A DNA stretch of 33,262 nucleotides from Roseobacter sp. GAI101 (GCF_000156335.1 NZ_DS999213.1:140251-173512); one strand, 5' to 3'. Positions 18,079-27,396 are shown, numbered from the stretch's first letter. Numbers and translations: made by a program. Notes: generated by a model from the letters alone, not told the origin.

Positions 18079-19704
18079 ATGACTCTTAACCTTTCCATGC
18101 CAGGACAAAGTGACCTCAAGCCCCGGATTACCGTTTTCGGTGTCGGCGGGGCGGGCGGTAACGCCGTGAACAACATGATCGAGAAGAACCTCGATGGTGT
18201 TGAATTCGTGGTGGCGAATACCGATGCGCAAGCGTTGCAGCAGGCCAAGGCCGAAAGCCGCATCCAACTGGGCATGAAAGTGACCGAAGGTCTGGGCGCG
18301 GGCGCACGTGCCACTGTCGGGGCCGCCGCTGCCGAGGAAAGCATTGAACAGATCGTTGATCACCTTGCCGGTGCGCACATGTGTTTCATCACGGCCGGTA
18401 TGGGCGGGGGCACCGGGACAGGTGCCGCACCGATCATCGCGCAAGCCGCGCGTGAACTGGGTGTCCTGACCGTTGGCGTCGTGACCAAGCCGTTCCAGTT
18501 CGAAGGCAACAAGCGTATGCGTCAGGCCGAAGACGGCGTCGAAGCGCTGCAAAAGGTCGTCGATACGCTGATCATCATTCCCAACCAGAACCTGTTCCGT
18601 CTGGCGAATGAGAAAACCACATTTACCGAAGCCTTCTCCATGGCGGATGACGTCCTGTATCAAGGTGTCAAAGGCGTGACCGATCTGATGGTCCGTCCCG
18701 GCCTGATCAACCTCGACTTTGCCGACGTGCGCGCCGTGATGGACGAGATGGGCAAAGCCATGATGGGCACGGGCGAGGCCGAAGGCGAAGATCGCGCGAT
18801 CCAGGCCGCAGAGAAGGCGATAGCGAACCCGCTGCTGGACGAAATCAGCTTGCGTGGTGCCAAGGGCGTTCTGATCAACATCACCGGCGGTCACGATCTG
18901 ACCCTGTTCGAACTGGACGAAGCGGCAAACCGCATCCGCGAAGAAGTCGATCCGGACGCCAACATCATCGTCGGGTCCACGCTGGACACCGAAATGGGTG
19001 GTATGATGCGCGTCAGCGTCGTGGCTACCGGTATTGATGCCGTTGACGTGAACACTGAAATGCCAGTGCCGCGCCGTTCCATGTCGCAGCCTTTGCCGCA
19101 AAAGACAGTCGCACCGGCCCCAGCCGCTGCCGAGCAGGCTCCGGCCCCCGTCGCGGCGCAGGTTGAATACGAAGAAGACCAGCCGCAGTTGTTCGAAGAC
19201 GCGGCATCGGCCGATCAGGGTGGGTATTCTGACGACGTGTTCGAAGATATCGCGGCAGAAGCTGATGATTTGCCACCCCCGGCATACCGTCCCGAGGTGA
19301 CATCCTTTGAACCACGCCGTGAGGTCTATGAAGAAGAGACCGCGCAGGAAGCCTTCGTAGCGCCACGCGCGCCGGCCCCCGGCACGCCGTCGCCCGAAGC
19401 TCTTGCACGGTTGCGTGCGGCCGCGCAAAAGGCGTCGCCACAGGCGCAACAGCGTACACAGCCACAGGCACAGCAGCGCCCGCAGCCTGCTGCCCCTGAG
19501 CAGGGTGAAAAGCGGTTCGGTATCAATTCGCTGATCAACCGCATGACCGGACATGCCGAAGCCGAGGCACCACAGCGCCCCGTGCGCCAGCAGCCGCCGG
19601 TCCAGACCCGCGCATCTTCGGCAGCACCACAGCCGCGTGACATGCAAGACGAAGATCAAGAGCGTATCGAGATCCCCGCGTTCCTGCGTCGCCAGGCAAA
19701 CTAA
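18079..19704 (+). CDS. ftsZ: Cell division GTPase FtsZ
   Basis: Tubulin-like GTPase forming the cytokinetic ring. The 541 residues contain the GTP-binding [13 protein letters not shown] loop (21-33), the tubulin signature [10 protein letters not shown] (109-118) and the catalytic-loop region around 205-215. The globular core ends near residue 322; a disordered linker of about 200 residues rich in Gln, Pro, Ala and acidic residues follows, and the conserved C-terminal peptide [12 protein letters not shown] (530-541), which binds FtsA and other partners, closes the protein. A long linker of this kind is usual in Alphaproteobacteria. An AGGCGGA stretch precedes the ATG. A clear terminator lies about 40 bases after the stop, ending the dcw cluster. 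Confidence 0.98.
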   Translation: MTLNLSMPGQSDLKPRITVFGVGGAGGNAVNNMIEKNLDGVEFVVANTDAQALQQAKAESRIQLGMKVTEGLGAGARATVGAAAAEESIEQIVDHLAGAHMCFITAGMGGGTGTGAAPIIAQAARELGVLTVGVVTKPFQFEGNKRMRQAEDGVEALQKVVDTLIIIPNQNLFRLANEKTTFTEAFSMADDVLYQGVKGVTDLMVRPGLINLDFADVRAVMDEMGKAMMGTGEAEGEDRAIQAAEKAIANPLLDEISLRGAKGVLINITGGHDLTLFELDEAANRIREEVDPDANIIVGSTLDTEMGGMMRVSVVATGIDAVDVNTEMPVPRRSMSQPLPQKTVAPAPAAAEQAPAPVAAQVEYEEDQPQLFEDAASADQGGYSDDVFEDIAAEADDLPPPAYRPEVTSFEPRREVYEEETAQEAFVAPRAPAPGTPSPEALARLRAAAQKASPQAQQRTQPQAQQRPQPAAPEQGEKRFGINSLINRMTGHAEAEAPQRPVRQQPPVQTRASSAAPQPRDMQDEDQERIEIPAFLRRQAN

Positions 19705-19740
19705 GACGCCCCAAGGCGCGTCTGACAAGATCTGAAAAGG

Positions 19741-19763
19741 CCACCCTTTCGGGTGGTCTTTTT
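19741..19763 (+). terminator. Intrinsic terminator after ftsZ
   Basis: A perfect stem CCACCC-TTTC-GGGTGG (19741-19756) is followed by TCTTTTT and preceded by AAAAGG, the classic form of a rho-independent terminator. It is placed 36 bases after the ftsZ stop and marks the end of the dcw transcription unit. Confidence 0.88.
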
Positions 19764-20050
19764 GCATTCCGCCGCGGATCTATTCGCCGCGATGCAGCAA
19801 TATTGGTTGTAACAACACTGAAATATCCGGGTATTTGACGAATAAATCATCACGCTTTTCGGCGTTTCAGCCATTCGTGGCATCATCTTTATTCATTTAT
19901 TTCAAAGGGTTGCTAGGTCGTGGGCGCGTTTGTGCCCGATTGTGACAGTGATGTTTCAGTCCGTAGCAATCATTGAATTGAGCATTCGGAACGGCATCGC
20001 TAGACCATTGTTTAACTTAGACAGACGATCTTTGGACATTGGAATATACC
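19764..20050. other. Non-coding gap between the ftsZ terminator and lpxC
   Basis: About 290 bases with lower GC than the surroundings and no credible gene on either strand. It should hold the lpxC promoter, since a terminator precedes it. I see only weak candidates, for example GTGACA (19942-19947) with a poor TAGCAA 16 bases later. A short GTTGT-A-ACAAC inverted repeat lies at 19806-19816. No riboswitch or RNA gene was recognised. Confidence 0.5.
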
Positions 20051-20974
20051 GTGCAGACAACCATCAAGACAGCGATCAGCTTTAGCGGGGCAGGCCTTCA
20101 TTCGGGTCAGCCTGCGACCGTTACGATCCGTCCGGCCAGCGCACATCATGGCATCTGGTTTTCACGCAGCGATGTGCATGTCGGCGACCGGCTGATCCCG
20201 GCCCGCTGGGATGCCGTCAACCGGTCGCCCCTGTGTACGAAGCTTGAAAATGCCTCCGGTCTGTCCGTGTCCACCGTTGAACATCTGATGGCTGCCCTCG
20301 CGGGCTGCGGTATCCACAACGCGCTGATCGAAATTGATGGCGGCGAAGTGCCGATCCTTGACGGGTCTGCCGCCCCCTTCGTACGAGGCATCATGCAGCG
20401 TGGCGTGCGGGCCCTTGCAGCCCCCGTGCGGGTGTTTGAAGTGCTTAAGTCCGTGACCGTGACGGATGGCGACGCCTCTGCCACCATCGCGCCAAGCCAC
20501 ACGATGGTCATCGATTTCGAGATCGACTTTGTAGATGCCGCAATTGGCCGCCAAAAGAAAACGCTGGTCATGAACAACGGGTCCTTTGCCCGTGAACTGT
20601 GCGACAGCCGTACATTCTGCCGTCAGGCCGACGTCTTGTCGATGCAGGCAAACGGTTTGGCGCTTGGGGGTAACCCCGGTGAAAACGCAGTCGTGTTCGA
20701 TGGCGACAAGGTGCTGAGCCCCGGTGGCCTGCGTCACGCGGACGAACCTGTGCGCCACAAGATGCTGGACGCTTTGGGCGATCTGGCGTTGGCGGGGGCA
20801 CCGTTGATCGGGCACTACACTGGGGTCCGTGCGGGCCATTCGCTGACCAACACATTGCTGCGCGCGCTGTTCGCAACGCCCGGTGCCGTGCGTATGGTGG
20901 AATGTGACATGGAAATGTCGGCACGCTTGCCCGGATACGGTCTGGTCTGGGATGAAATCCCTGCCGTTGCGTGA
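20051..20974 (+). CDS. lpxC: UDP-3-O-acyl-N-acetylglucosamine deacetylase LpxC
   Basis: Zinc-dependent deacetylase, the committed step of lipid A synthesis, in the cytoplasm. In the 307-residue protein the zinc ligands are His78 (in EHLMAAL), His236 and Asp240 (in HKMLDALGD); Glu77 and His263 (in GHSLTN) fit the catalytic base and acid positions. I choose the GTG at 20051, giving the usual MQTTIK-type start, with GGA seven bases upstream; the in-frame TTG at 20039 would add four residues. It sits directly behind the dcw cluster, as in many proteobacteria. A short TCAACC-9-GGTTGA inverted repeat follows the stop. Confidence 0.96.
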   Translation: MQTTIKTAISFSGAGLHSGQPATVTIRPASAHHGIWFSRSDVHVGDRLIPARWDAVNRSPLCTKLENASGLSVSTVEHLMAALAGCGIHNALIEIDGGEVPILDGSAAPFVRGIMQRGVRALAAPVRVFEVLKSVTVTDGDASATIAPSHTMVIDFEIDFVDAAIGRQKKTLVMNNGSFARELCDSRTFCRQADVLSMQANGLALGGNPGENAVVFDGDKVLSPGGLRHADEPVRHKMLDALGDLALAGAPLIGHYTGVRAGHSLTNTLLRALFATPGAVRMVECDMEMSARLPGYGLVWDEIPAVA

Positions 20975-21093
20975 AAGAAAGATCAACCATCTTGCTAGGT
21001 TGAAACTCCCTACGCGCTTGGTTAATCCTATATCGAAGACAGCAAGCAGCCGTGAGTGCTGCGCGCGCTGCAATGCGTAATGCCCGTTTTGTT

Positions 21094-21109
21094 GCACAAT
21101 ACATTGTGC
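21094..21109. promoter_or_regulatory. 16-bp palindrome upstream of bamD, possible operator
   Basis: GCACAAT-AC-ATTGTGC is a perfect 7-bp inverted repeat with a two-base centre, 61 bases before the bamD start, in a non-coding gap. Compact symmetry of this size suits a dimeric transcription factor. No known regulator is recognised and chance cannot be excluded. Confidence 0.3.
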
Positions 21110-21170
21110 TAGTCATGGGCAGGCGCGTATCGTAAAGCGTGGCTGGTGGAATGAAACGAGGGTGTTCAGC

Positions 21171-22040
21171 ATGACAAGTGCGAAGTCGCGCAAGCGGTTG
21201 GTCGGTGCGGTGCTTGTGGTTGCGGCCCTTGGCGCATGCGGCAGCCAAGATACAGGCCGTTTTACCAAAAGTTTCTTTAACCCACAGGAAGTGCCGCTCG
21301 AAACCTATTCAGCAGAGCAGATTTTCGAGCGTGGCGAATTTGAACTGAACCGCAAACGGCCTGCCGAAGCGGCCGAGTATTTCTCTGAGATCGAGCGCCT
21401 CTATCCCTACTCCGAATGGGCGAAACGTGCGCTGATCATGCAGGCCTTTGCCTTTCATCAGGATCAGGACTATCCCAACAGTCGCTCTGCGGCGCAGCGG
21501 TTCATCGACTTCTTTCCTGATGATGATGACGCGGCCTATGCCAGCTACCTTCTGGCGCTCAGCTATTATGACCAGATCGACGAAGTCGGGCGCGATCAGG
21601 GTCTGACGTTTCAGGCACTGCAATCCCTGCGTCAGGTGATCGAGAATTATCCTGACAGCGAATATGCCCGCGCGGCTGTGCTGAAATTCGATCTCGCGTT
21701 CGACCATCTGGCCGGCAAAGAGATGGAAGTCGGTCGCTATTACCTGCGCCGCAAACATTACACCGCGTCGATCAATCGCTTCCGTGTCGTGGTCGAAGAC
21801 TTCCAGACCACATCGCACACCGCCGAAGCCTTGCACCGTCTGGTCGAAGCTTACCTTTCGCTTGGTCTCACCAACGAGGCGCAGACGGCAGGGGCGATCC
21901 TTGGCTACAACTACCAGTCGACCGAATGGTATGCCGCCAGCTATGCCTTGCTGACCGGTAAGGGGCTCGAGATGAAATCTCTGGGCAACAACTGGCTAAG
22001 TGCGATTTACCGTCAAAGCATCAAGGGCGACTGGATCTGA
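21171..22040 (+). CDS. bamD: Outer membrane protein assembly factor BamD (lipoprotein)
   Basis: Essential lipoprotein of the BAM complex that inserts beta-barrel proteins into the outer membrane. The 289-residue precursor has a basic N-terminus, a hydrophobic stretch and the lipobox LGAC with Cys23 as the lipidation site. The mature part consists of TPR-like helical repeats (for example ERGEFELNRKRPAEAAEYFSE and later NYPDSEYARAA). ATG 21171 is preferred over GTG 21162 because GAGGG (21158-21162) is at proper distance for the ATG. It is followed 37 bases later by recN in the same direction. Confidence 0.94.
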   Translation: MTSAKSRKRLVGAVLVVAALGACGSQDTGRFTKSFFNPQEVPLETYSAEQIFERGEFELNRKRPAEAAEYFSEIERLYPYSEWAKRALIMQAFAFHQDQDYPNSRSAAQRFIDFFPDDDDAAYASYLLALSYYDQIDEVGRDQGLTFQALQSLRQVIENYPDSEYARAAVLKFDLAFDHLAGKEMEVGRYYLRRKHYTASINRFRVVVEDFQTTSHTAEALHRLVEAYLSLGLTNEAQTAGAILGYNYQSTEWYAASYALLTGKGLEMKSLGNNWLSAIYRQSIKGDWI

Positions 22041-22077
22041 CGCGTCCCCTCGGTTGGTCCCACACGGAAATTCATCC

Positions 22078-23739
22078 ATGTTACGCGGCTTAGATATCTC
22101 GGATATGTTGATCATCGACCGGCTGGAACTTGCGTTTCAGCCGGGTTTGAACGTTCTGACCGGCGAAACCGGCGCGGGCAAGTCGATCTTGCTGGACAGC
22201 CTGGGTTTTGTTCTGGGCTGGCGCGGCCGCGCCGATCTGGTGCGCCAGGGGGCGGCACAGGGCGAGGTTACGGCATGGTTCGATCTGCCAGAGGGCCATG
22301 CCGCCCATGCGGTGCTGGAGGAAGCAGGCCTTCCCAGCGGGCCGGAGCTGATCTTGCGGCGCATCAACGGGTCGGACGGGCGCAAGACGGCGTGGGTCAA
22401 CGACCGCCGCTGTTCTGGCGAGGTACTGCGCGCCTTGTCGGAAACCTTGGTGGAATTGCATGGCCAGCATGATGATCGCGGTCTGCTGGACCCCAAAGGG
22501 CACCGCGCGATACTGGATGAATTTGCGGCCAACGCTGCGCTGCGCGACAAGGTCCGCAAGGCGTGGTCTGCGCTGGCCGCCGCCCGCAAGGCTGCCAAGC
22601 TGGCCGCCGCTGAACGGGACGCAATTGCCGCAGAAGAAGAATTCCTGCGCCATGCCGTGGGTGAACTGGACAAGCTGAACCCCGAAGCAGGCGAGGAAGC
22701 CCAACTGGATGTTCGCCGCCGCACGATGCAAAGCGCGGAAAAGATCCGGTCCGACGTCGTGAATGCCTATGAGATGATGGGGCAGGGTGGCGCTGAAACC
22801 CAGCTTGGCGATGCGCTGCGCTGGCTGGACGGTGTGGCGGACAAGGCCGATGGCACGCTCGAGGCCCCGATGGCCGCGCTGTCGCGTGCGATCATCGAAC
22901 TGGACGAGGCGATGGAAGGCGTGGTGGCGGCGATAGACACCATGTCGTTCAACCCGCTTGAGCTGGAAGAAACCGAAGAACGCCTGTTTGCGATCCGTGC
23001 CCTTGCGCGCAAGCATGAAGTGGCACCGGATGATCTGGCTGGTTTTGCCGACACGTTGCGCAACAAGCTTGATGCGCTGGATGCCGGCGAAGCGGCACAG
23101 GCAGGGCTTGAGAAGGCCGTGCGCGATGCCCAAGCCGCCTATGATGACGCCGCCGACGCGCTGACGGCTGCGCGTGCCAAGGCGGCAGGCAAGCTCGACA
23201 AGGCGGTCGCGGCTGAACTGGCCCCCCTCAAGATGGAGCGCGCGGTGTTCCAGACCCAGATCACCGCCGAACCCGCAGGGCCCGAGGGGCGCGATGCCGT
23301 GTCCTTTACCGTGGCCACAAACCCCGGCGCACCGGCCGGACCATTGGGCAAGATCGCCTCGGGCGGGGAACTAAGCCGCTTTTTGCTGGCGCTGAAGGTC
23401 TGTTTGGCGAAGGGGCAGACCGGGCTGACTATGATTTTCGATGAAATCGACCGGGGCGTGGGCGGGGCAACCGCCGATGCCGTGGGGCGGCGGTTGGCGG
23501 CGTTGTCGCAGGGCGGTCAGGTGCTTGTTGTGACCCATTCACCGCAGGTTGCAGCCCTTGGCGCGCATCATTGGCGGGTGTCGAAATCGGTCTCGAAGGG
23601 CATGACATTGTCCACCGTCACGCCGCTGTCCGACCCCGAGCGCGTGGACGAAGTCGCGCGGATGCTGGCAGGTGACACGATCACAGACGCTGCCCGCGCC
23701 GCTGCGCGCGAACTTTTGGGCGATCAATTCGCCAACTAA
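22078..23739 (+). CDS. recN: DNA repair protein RecN
   Basis: SMC-like ATPase acting in double-strand break repair. The 553-residue protein has the Walker A motif GETGAGKS (29-36) and, after a long coiled-coil region rich in Ala, Glu, Lys and Arg (about 150-370), the ABC signature ASGGELSRFLLALK, Walker B TMIFDEIDRGVGG and the VTHSPQVAALG switch. ATG 22078 gives the conserved MLRGLDISDML start; in-frame upstream codons overlap bamD. No LexA box was identified in the short gap upstream, so SOS control is not shown. Confidence 0.96.
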   Translation: MLRGLDISDMLIIDRLELAFQPGLNVLTGETGAGKSILLDSLGFVLGWRGRADLVRQGAAQGEVTAWFDLPEGHAAHAVLEEAGLPSGPELILRRINGSDGRKTAWVNDRRCSGEVLRALSETLVELHGQHDDRGLLDPKGHRAILDEFAANAALRDKVRKAWSALAAARKAAKLAAAERDAIAAEEEFLRHAVGELDKLNPEAGEEAQLDVRRRTMQSAEKIRSDVVNAYEMMGQGGAETQLGDALRWLDGVADKADGTLEAPMAALSRAIIELDEAMEGVVAAIDTMSFNPLELEETEERLFAIRALARKHEVAPDDLAGFADTLRNKLDALDAGEAAQAGLEKAVRDAQAAYDDAADALTAARAKAAGKLDKAVAAELAPLKMERAVFQTQITAEPAGPEGRDAVSFTVATNPGAPAGPLGKIASGGELSRFLLALKVCLAKGQTGLTMIFDEIDRGVGGATADAVGRRLAALSQGGQVLVVTHSPQVAALGAHHWRVSKSVSKGMTLSTVTPLSDPERVDEVARMLAGDTITDAARAAARELLGDQFAN

Positions 23740-23818
23740 CTCCGGTGACGTGCATGGTGGGGCTTTTATCACTGCAGCGTTCGTCCTAGACAAGGGGCGT
23801 CCCAGATCAAAAGCAGCT

Positions 23819-25504
23819 ATGGCCTTGAAACCCCGTCCCTATCTGATCGAACAATATGGTGTGGCCCGTGGCAGGGCCCGCGCAGGCTGGGACGTGCTGC
23901 GCCTTCAGGGGCCGGGCAAGGTTACCTTCTGGTTCATTGCCCTTGTGGTGGGCATCGCGGCGGGTTTTGCCGCATTGTTTTTCCGCAAGGGAATCAACGC
24001 GATACAAGCGTTCCTTTACGGGACTGAAGACGTGCAGCACCTGCACAGCTTTATCGGCAGCCTGGATTGGCACTGGGTCGTCCTGATTCCGACGGTCGGC
24101 GGGCTGCTGGTTGGGTTGATCCTGCATAACTTCACCCGTGACGCGCGTGTGCGCAGCGTCAGCGATGTGATCCTGGGCGCTGCGATGCATGATGGTCGGG
24201 TCGAAACGCGGGCCGGTCTGGCCTCGGCTTTGGCGTCGATGATCACGCTTAGCACCGGTGGATCGTCGGGCCGTGAAGGGCCGGTGGTCCATTTGGCCGC
24301 CGTTATTTCCACCCTTGTCAGCCGCCGCATCAACGCCAGCGGCATCACCGGGCGCGACCTGCTGGGCTGTGCCGTGGCGGCGGCCGTTTCAGCCAGCTTC
24401 AACGCGCCGATTGCCGGTGCGCTTTTCGCGCTCGAAGTCGTGCTGCGGCATTTTGCAGTCCACGCCTTTGCGCCCATCGTAATTGCATCGGCTGCGGGAA
24501 CGGTGATCAACCGGATGGAATTCGGCGGGCTGACAGAATTTGCGCTGCCCAAGATTGGCGATGTGGCCTTTTACGCTGAACTCCCTGCGTTCCTGCTGCT
24601 TGGGCTGACCTGCGGGGTTGTTGCTGTCGTGCTGATGCGCAGCATTTTCTGGGCCGAGGATATCGGCAACTTTATCCAGGACCGCAGCAAACTGCCACGC
24701 TATCTGCGCCCGGCCGCAGCGGGGGCGATCCTGGGGGTGATTGCGCTGTGGTTCCCCCATATCATCGGCGTCGGCTACGAGACGACGACGCGTGCGCTGG
24801 CGGGCAATCTGGTGTTGAACGAAGCGCTGGTTTTCGCGGTGCTCAAGATCATCGCCGTGTCGATCACCTTGGGCGGGCGCATGGGCGGCGGCGTGTTTTC
24901 ACCGTCCTTGATGTTGGGGGCGCTGACCGGTCTGGCCTTCGGGCTGATCGCGACGGGGGTGTTTCCCAATGTGTCCGGCGTTACTTCGCTTTATGCGCTG
25001 GCGGGGATGGGGGCGGTTGCGGCTGCCGTTCTCGGGGCTCCGATTTCGACGACCTTGATCGTGTTCGAACTGACCGGCGACTGGCAGACCGGGCTGGCCG
25101 TTATGATCGCCGTGAGCATGTCCACGGCGCTGGCTTCACGCATGGTCGACCGCAGCTTTTTCCTGACCCAGATGGAGCGGCGCGGTGTGCATCTGGCAGC
25201 CGGTCCGCAGGCCTATCTGCTGGCGATGTTTGTCGTCGCGCGGATCATGCGCCGCCCTGATGATCCACGCGCGGCTGATCCAGACGTTTGCTGGACCCTG
25301 ATCAAAGAGGGGACATATATCGACGGCACCGCCACGCTTGAGGCTGCGATGCCGATCTTTGAACAATCAGCGGTCGCATTTATTCCCGTCGTGACCCTCA
25401 AGCCCGATTCGCCCCCCGAATTGCTGGGCGCGCTGTTCCAGGTGGACGCATTGAAGGCCTATAACCGCGCCTTGGCAGATACCGCTGCAGAAGAGCATTC
25501 ATAA
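23819..25504 (+). CDS. CLC-family chloride channel or Cl-/H+ antiporter
   Basis: Membrane protein of 561 residues with about ten to twelve hydrophobic segments and a C-terminal cytosolic stretch resembling part of a CBS domain. The anion-pathway motifs GREGP (151-155, gating Glu153) and GGGVFSP (356-362) are present. Two usual features are altered: the GSGIP motif is replaced around residues 111-117 by VRSVSDV, and the proton-pathway glutamate (Glu203 of the E. coli protein) aligns with Val207, next to a retained Glu206. Whether it is a channel or a coupled exchanger is therefore open. The start at ATG 23819 is a best guess without a strong ribosome-binding site; in-frame codons upstream reach back into recN. 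Confidence 0.88.
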   Translation: MALKPRPYLIEQYGVARGRARAGWDVLRLQGPGKVTFWFIALVVGIAAGFAALFFRKGINAIQAFLYGTEDVQHLHSFIGSLDWHWVVLIPTVGGLLVGLILHNFTRDARVRSVSDVILGAAMHDGRVETRAGLASALASMITLSTGGSSGREGPVVHLAAVISTLVSRRINASGITGRDLLGCAVAAAVSASFNAPIAGALFALEVVLRHFAVHAFAPIVIASAAGTVINRMEFGGLTEFALPKIGDVAFYAELPAFLLLGLTCGVVAVVLMRSIFWAEDIGNFIQDRSKLPRYLRPAAAGAILGVIALWFPHIIGVGYETTTRALAGNLVLNEALVFAVLKIIAVSITLGGRMGGGVFSPSLMLGALTGLAFGLIATGVFPNVSGVTSLYALAGMGAVAAAVLGAPISTTLIVFELTGDWQTGLAVMIAVSMSTALASRMVDRSFFLTQMERRGVHLAAGPQAYLLAMFVVARIMRRPDDPRAADPDVCWTLIKEGTYIDGTATLEAAMPIFEQSAVAFIPVVTLKPDSPPELLGALFQVDALKAYNRALADTAAEEHS

Positions 25505-25613
25505 CTGTATCAAATATTCGGACAATGCGGAGCATGGCGATGAATTATCGTTCATACGTGATCAGCCGGCTGAATTGAGGCAATTTCGTGGCTTAACGAA
25601 GGCATGAATTGGG

Positions 25614-25628
25614 TTAATCTATTCCTAA
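25614..25628 (+). promoter_or_regulatory. CtrA-box-like motif upstream of the RTX gene
   Basis: TTAA (25614-25617), seven bases, then CTAA (25625-25628) followed by C: one mismatch from the alphaproteobacterial CtrA consensus TTAA-N7-TTAA. It is 23 bases before the RTX start codon. A motif this short in an AT-rich gap arises easily by chance. Confidence 0.25.
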
Positions 25629-25650
25629 CTTTATTTAAGGGGATTGATTT

Positions 25651-27396
25651 ATGTTGGGATTGCTTTTGCTACCCGCCTTGGCACTTTTTGGTGCCGCCGG
25701 TTTATTCAGTGATGACAATGACGACACCGATACGACGGACCAGATGCAGGATGACCCCGAGGGTGTTCTGAACACTGCGACCGGGACGAGTGGCAATGAT
25801 CTGCTGAACGGCACGGGTGCGATGGATGATCTGAACGGGCTTGAGGGCGACGATACCATCAACGGTTTCGGCAATGACGATTCCCTGGTGGGCGGTGCCG
25901 GGTCCGACAGCCTTTCCGGCGGCGGTGGGAACAACCTTGTCACTGGTAACGATGGCGATGACACGTTGAATGGTGGTCCACAGGCGGACACGCTTGATGG
26001 CGGTGCCGGTGCGGATGTGCTGACCGGCTTTGGCGACGACGATCTGCTGCAGGGCGGCGACGGTCCCGATCTGCTGCGCGGCGGCACGGGCAACGATAGC
26101 CTGTCAGGTGAAAACGGTAACGACACGCTGGATGGCGGAGCGGGCAACGATTCACTCGAGGGCAACTTTGGCGATGATAGCCTTGCCGGGTTTGGCGGAG
26201 AGGACACGCTTGTCGGCGGCAACGGCGCGGATACCCTTGACGGGGGCGATGGCGCAGACACCCTGTTTGGCAACGGTTTGGCCGACACGCTGTTCGGCGG
26301 CAAGGGTAATGACGTGCTGCGCGGCGGTACCAACAACGACCTGCTGAATGGCGGGTCTGGAAATGACGACATCCAAGGCAATTTTGGCGCGGACACCCTG
26401 TTTGGCGGCCGTGGCTTTGACACGCTGAGCGGGGGCGAGGGGTTTGACTATCTCGCCGGTAACGACGGCAATGACGCACTCTATGGCAACGACGGCAATG
26501 ATGGTCTGAACGGCGGTGGGGGCAACGATTCCCTGTTCGGTGGTACCGGCAATGACACGCTAAGCGGTCTGTCCGGTGACGATCTGCTGGATGGCATGGG
26601 CGGCAACGACCTGCTGAATGGCAATGCGGGTGACGACACGCTGACAGGGGGCGGCCTGGACGATATTTTGAACGGGGGCGCGGGCGATGATGTGCTGGAT
26701 GGAGGCACCCAAAGCGATCTGCTGAATGGCGGTGGCGGCAATGACAATCTGTTCGGCCACAGTGGTGCCGATACGATCAACGCAGGTCCCGGCAACGATA
26801 CGCTGTCCGGCGGCGAAGGCCCTGACCAGTTGGCGGGCAACAAGGGCGATGATATCATCAGCGGCGGCGCGGGCAACGACGCGATCTTTGGCGGGCCGGG
26901 CAATGACACGATGATGGGTGATGACGGCAATGATTTCCTGCTGTCGGGTACCGGGGCAGATCAGATTGACGGCGGGGCCGGCAATGATGTGATCCGCGCC
27001 TATGACTTCAACTTTGGCACGGATGTCACCGGTGCGTCGGACACGCTGGCCGATACGGTCATGGGGGGCGATGGCAATGACACCATCAGCGCCAATGATG
27101 GGGATACAGTGACGGGCGGTGCCGGTGCTGACGTGATCAACGCGATCGGCTATGATCAGGTCGGCACGGCCCCTGTCATTGTGACGGATTTCAATCTGGC
27201 GGAAGACGGGCTGTATCTGCAGGAAACCCAAAGCTCTCCGGCGACATTCGCACCGGGCGATGGCAACTTTGTCATTCGCCCCGCTGCCAATGGCACGGAC
27301 AGTGAAATCGTTGTGGGCGGGAACGTGGTCGTGATCTTGCAAAATACCGATGCCGCCGCCCTAAGCGCCGACACCAGCTGGTTGCTGAACGTCTAG
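25651..27396 (+). CDS. RTX (hemolysin-type calcium-binding repeat) protein
   Basis: A 581-residue acidic protein. Residues 45-498 are about 45 nonapeptide units of the GGxGxDxLx type, which bind calcium and fold as a parallel beta-roll after export. Residues 499-581 form a non-repeat C-terminal region (IVTDFNLAEDG onward), as in type I secretion substrates. The N-terminus is unusual: about 18 hydrophobic residues (MLGLLLLPALALFGAAGLF) start at the first codon without basic residues, then an acidic stretch (DDNDDTD). No protease, lipase or adhesin domain is visible, and no ABC exporter or membrane-fusion gene is in the window. AAGGGG (25637-25642) lies eight bases before the ATG. Function may be structural, in the matrix or surface layer; that is inference. 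Confidence 0.9.
   Translation: MLGLLLLPALALFGAAGLFSDDNDDTDTTDQMQDDPEGVLNTATGTSGNDLLNGTGAMDDLNGLEGDDTINGFGNDDSLVGGAGSDSLSGGGGNNLVTGNDGDDTLNGGPQADTLDGGAGADVLTGFGDDDLLQGGDGPDLLRGGTGNDSLSGENGNDTLDGGAGNDSLEGNFGDDSLAGFGGEDTLVGGNGADTLDGGDGADTLFGNGLADTLFGGKGNDVLRGGTNNDLLNGGSGNDDIQGNFGADTLFGGRGFDTLSGGEGFDYLAGNDGNDALYGNDGNDGLNGGGGNDSLFGGTGNDTLSGLSGDDLLDGMGGNDLLNGNAGDDTLTGGGLDDILNGGAGDDVLDGGTQSDLLNGGGGNDNLFGHSGADTINAGPGNDTLSGGEGPDQLAGNKGDDIISGGAGNDAIFGGPGNDTMMGDDGNDFLLSGTGADQIDGGAGNDVIRAYDFNFGTDVTGASDTLADTVMGGDGNDTISANDGDTVTGGAGADVINAIGYDQVGTAPVIVTDFNLAEDGLYLQETQSSPATFAPGDGNFVIRPAANGTDSEIVVGGNVVVILQNTDAAALSADTSWLLNV
25783..27144 (+). repeat. Tandem RTX nonapeptide-coding array
   Basis: About 45 tandem units of roughly 27 bases coding the GGxGxDxLx calcium-binding motif, with regular GGCAACGA/GGCAATGA sub-patterns. 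The repeats are diverged at DNA level, so this is protein-level repetition, not a simple satellite. Confidence 0.85.

Noticed and set aside
18028..19767. Reverse-strand open frame of 579 codons opposite ftsZ
   Set aside because: Antisense shadow of ftsZ; the product is low-complexity Leu/Arg/His-rich with no family resemblance, and the frame runs through the ftsZ terminator.
25562..25573. Perfect 12-bp palindrome TCAGCCGGCTGA between clcA and the RTX gene
   Set aside because: Perfect palindromes of this length are expected several times by chance in 33 kb, and nothing else marks the site.
25609..25637. TTGGGT and TATTTA with a 17-base spacer as a promoter for the RTX gene
   Set aside because: A start from this -10 would fall after the ribosome-binding site, leaving it untranscribed.
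25783..27144. Regular short repeats that might suggest a CRISPR array or satellite
   Set aside because: Units are in frame, diverged at DNA level and code GGxGxDxLx nonapeptides; there are no unique spacers or conserved direct repeats.
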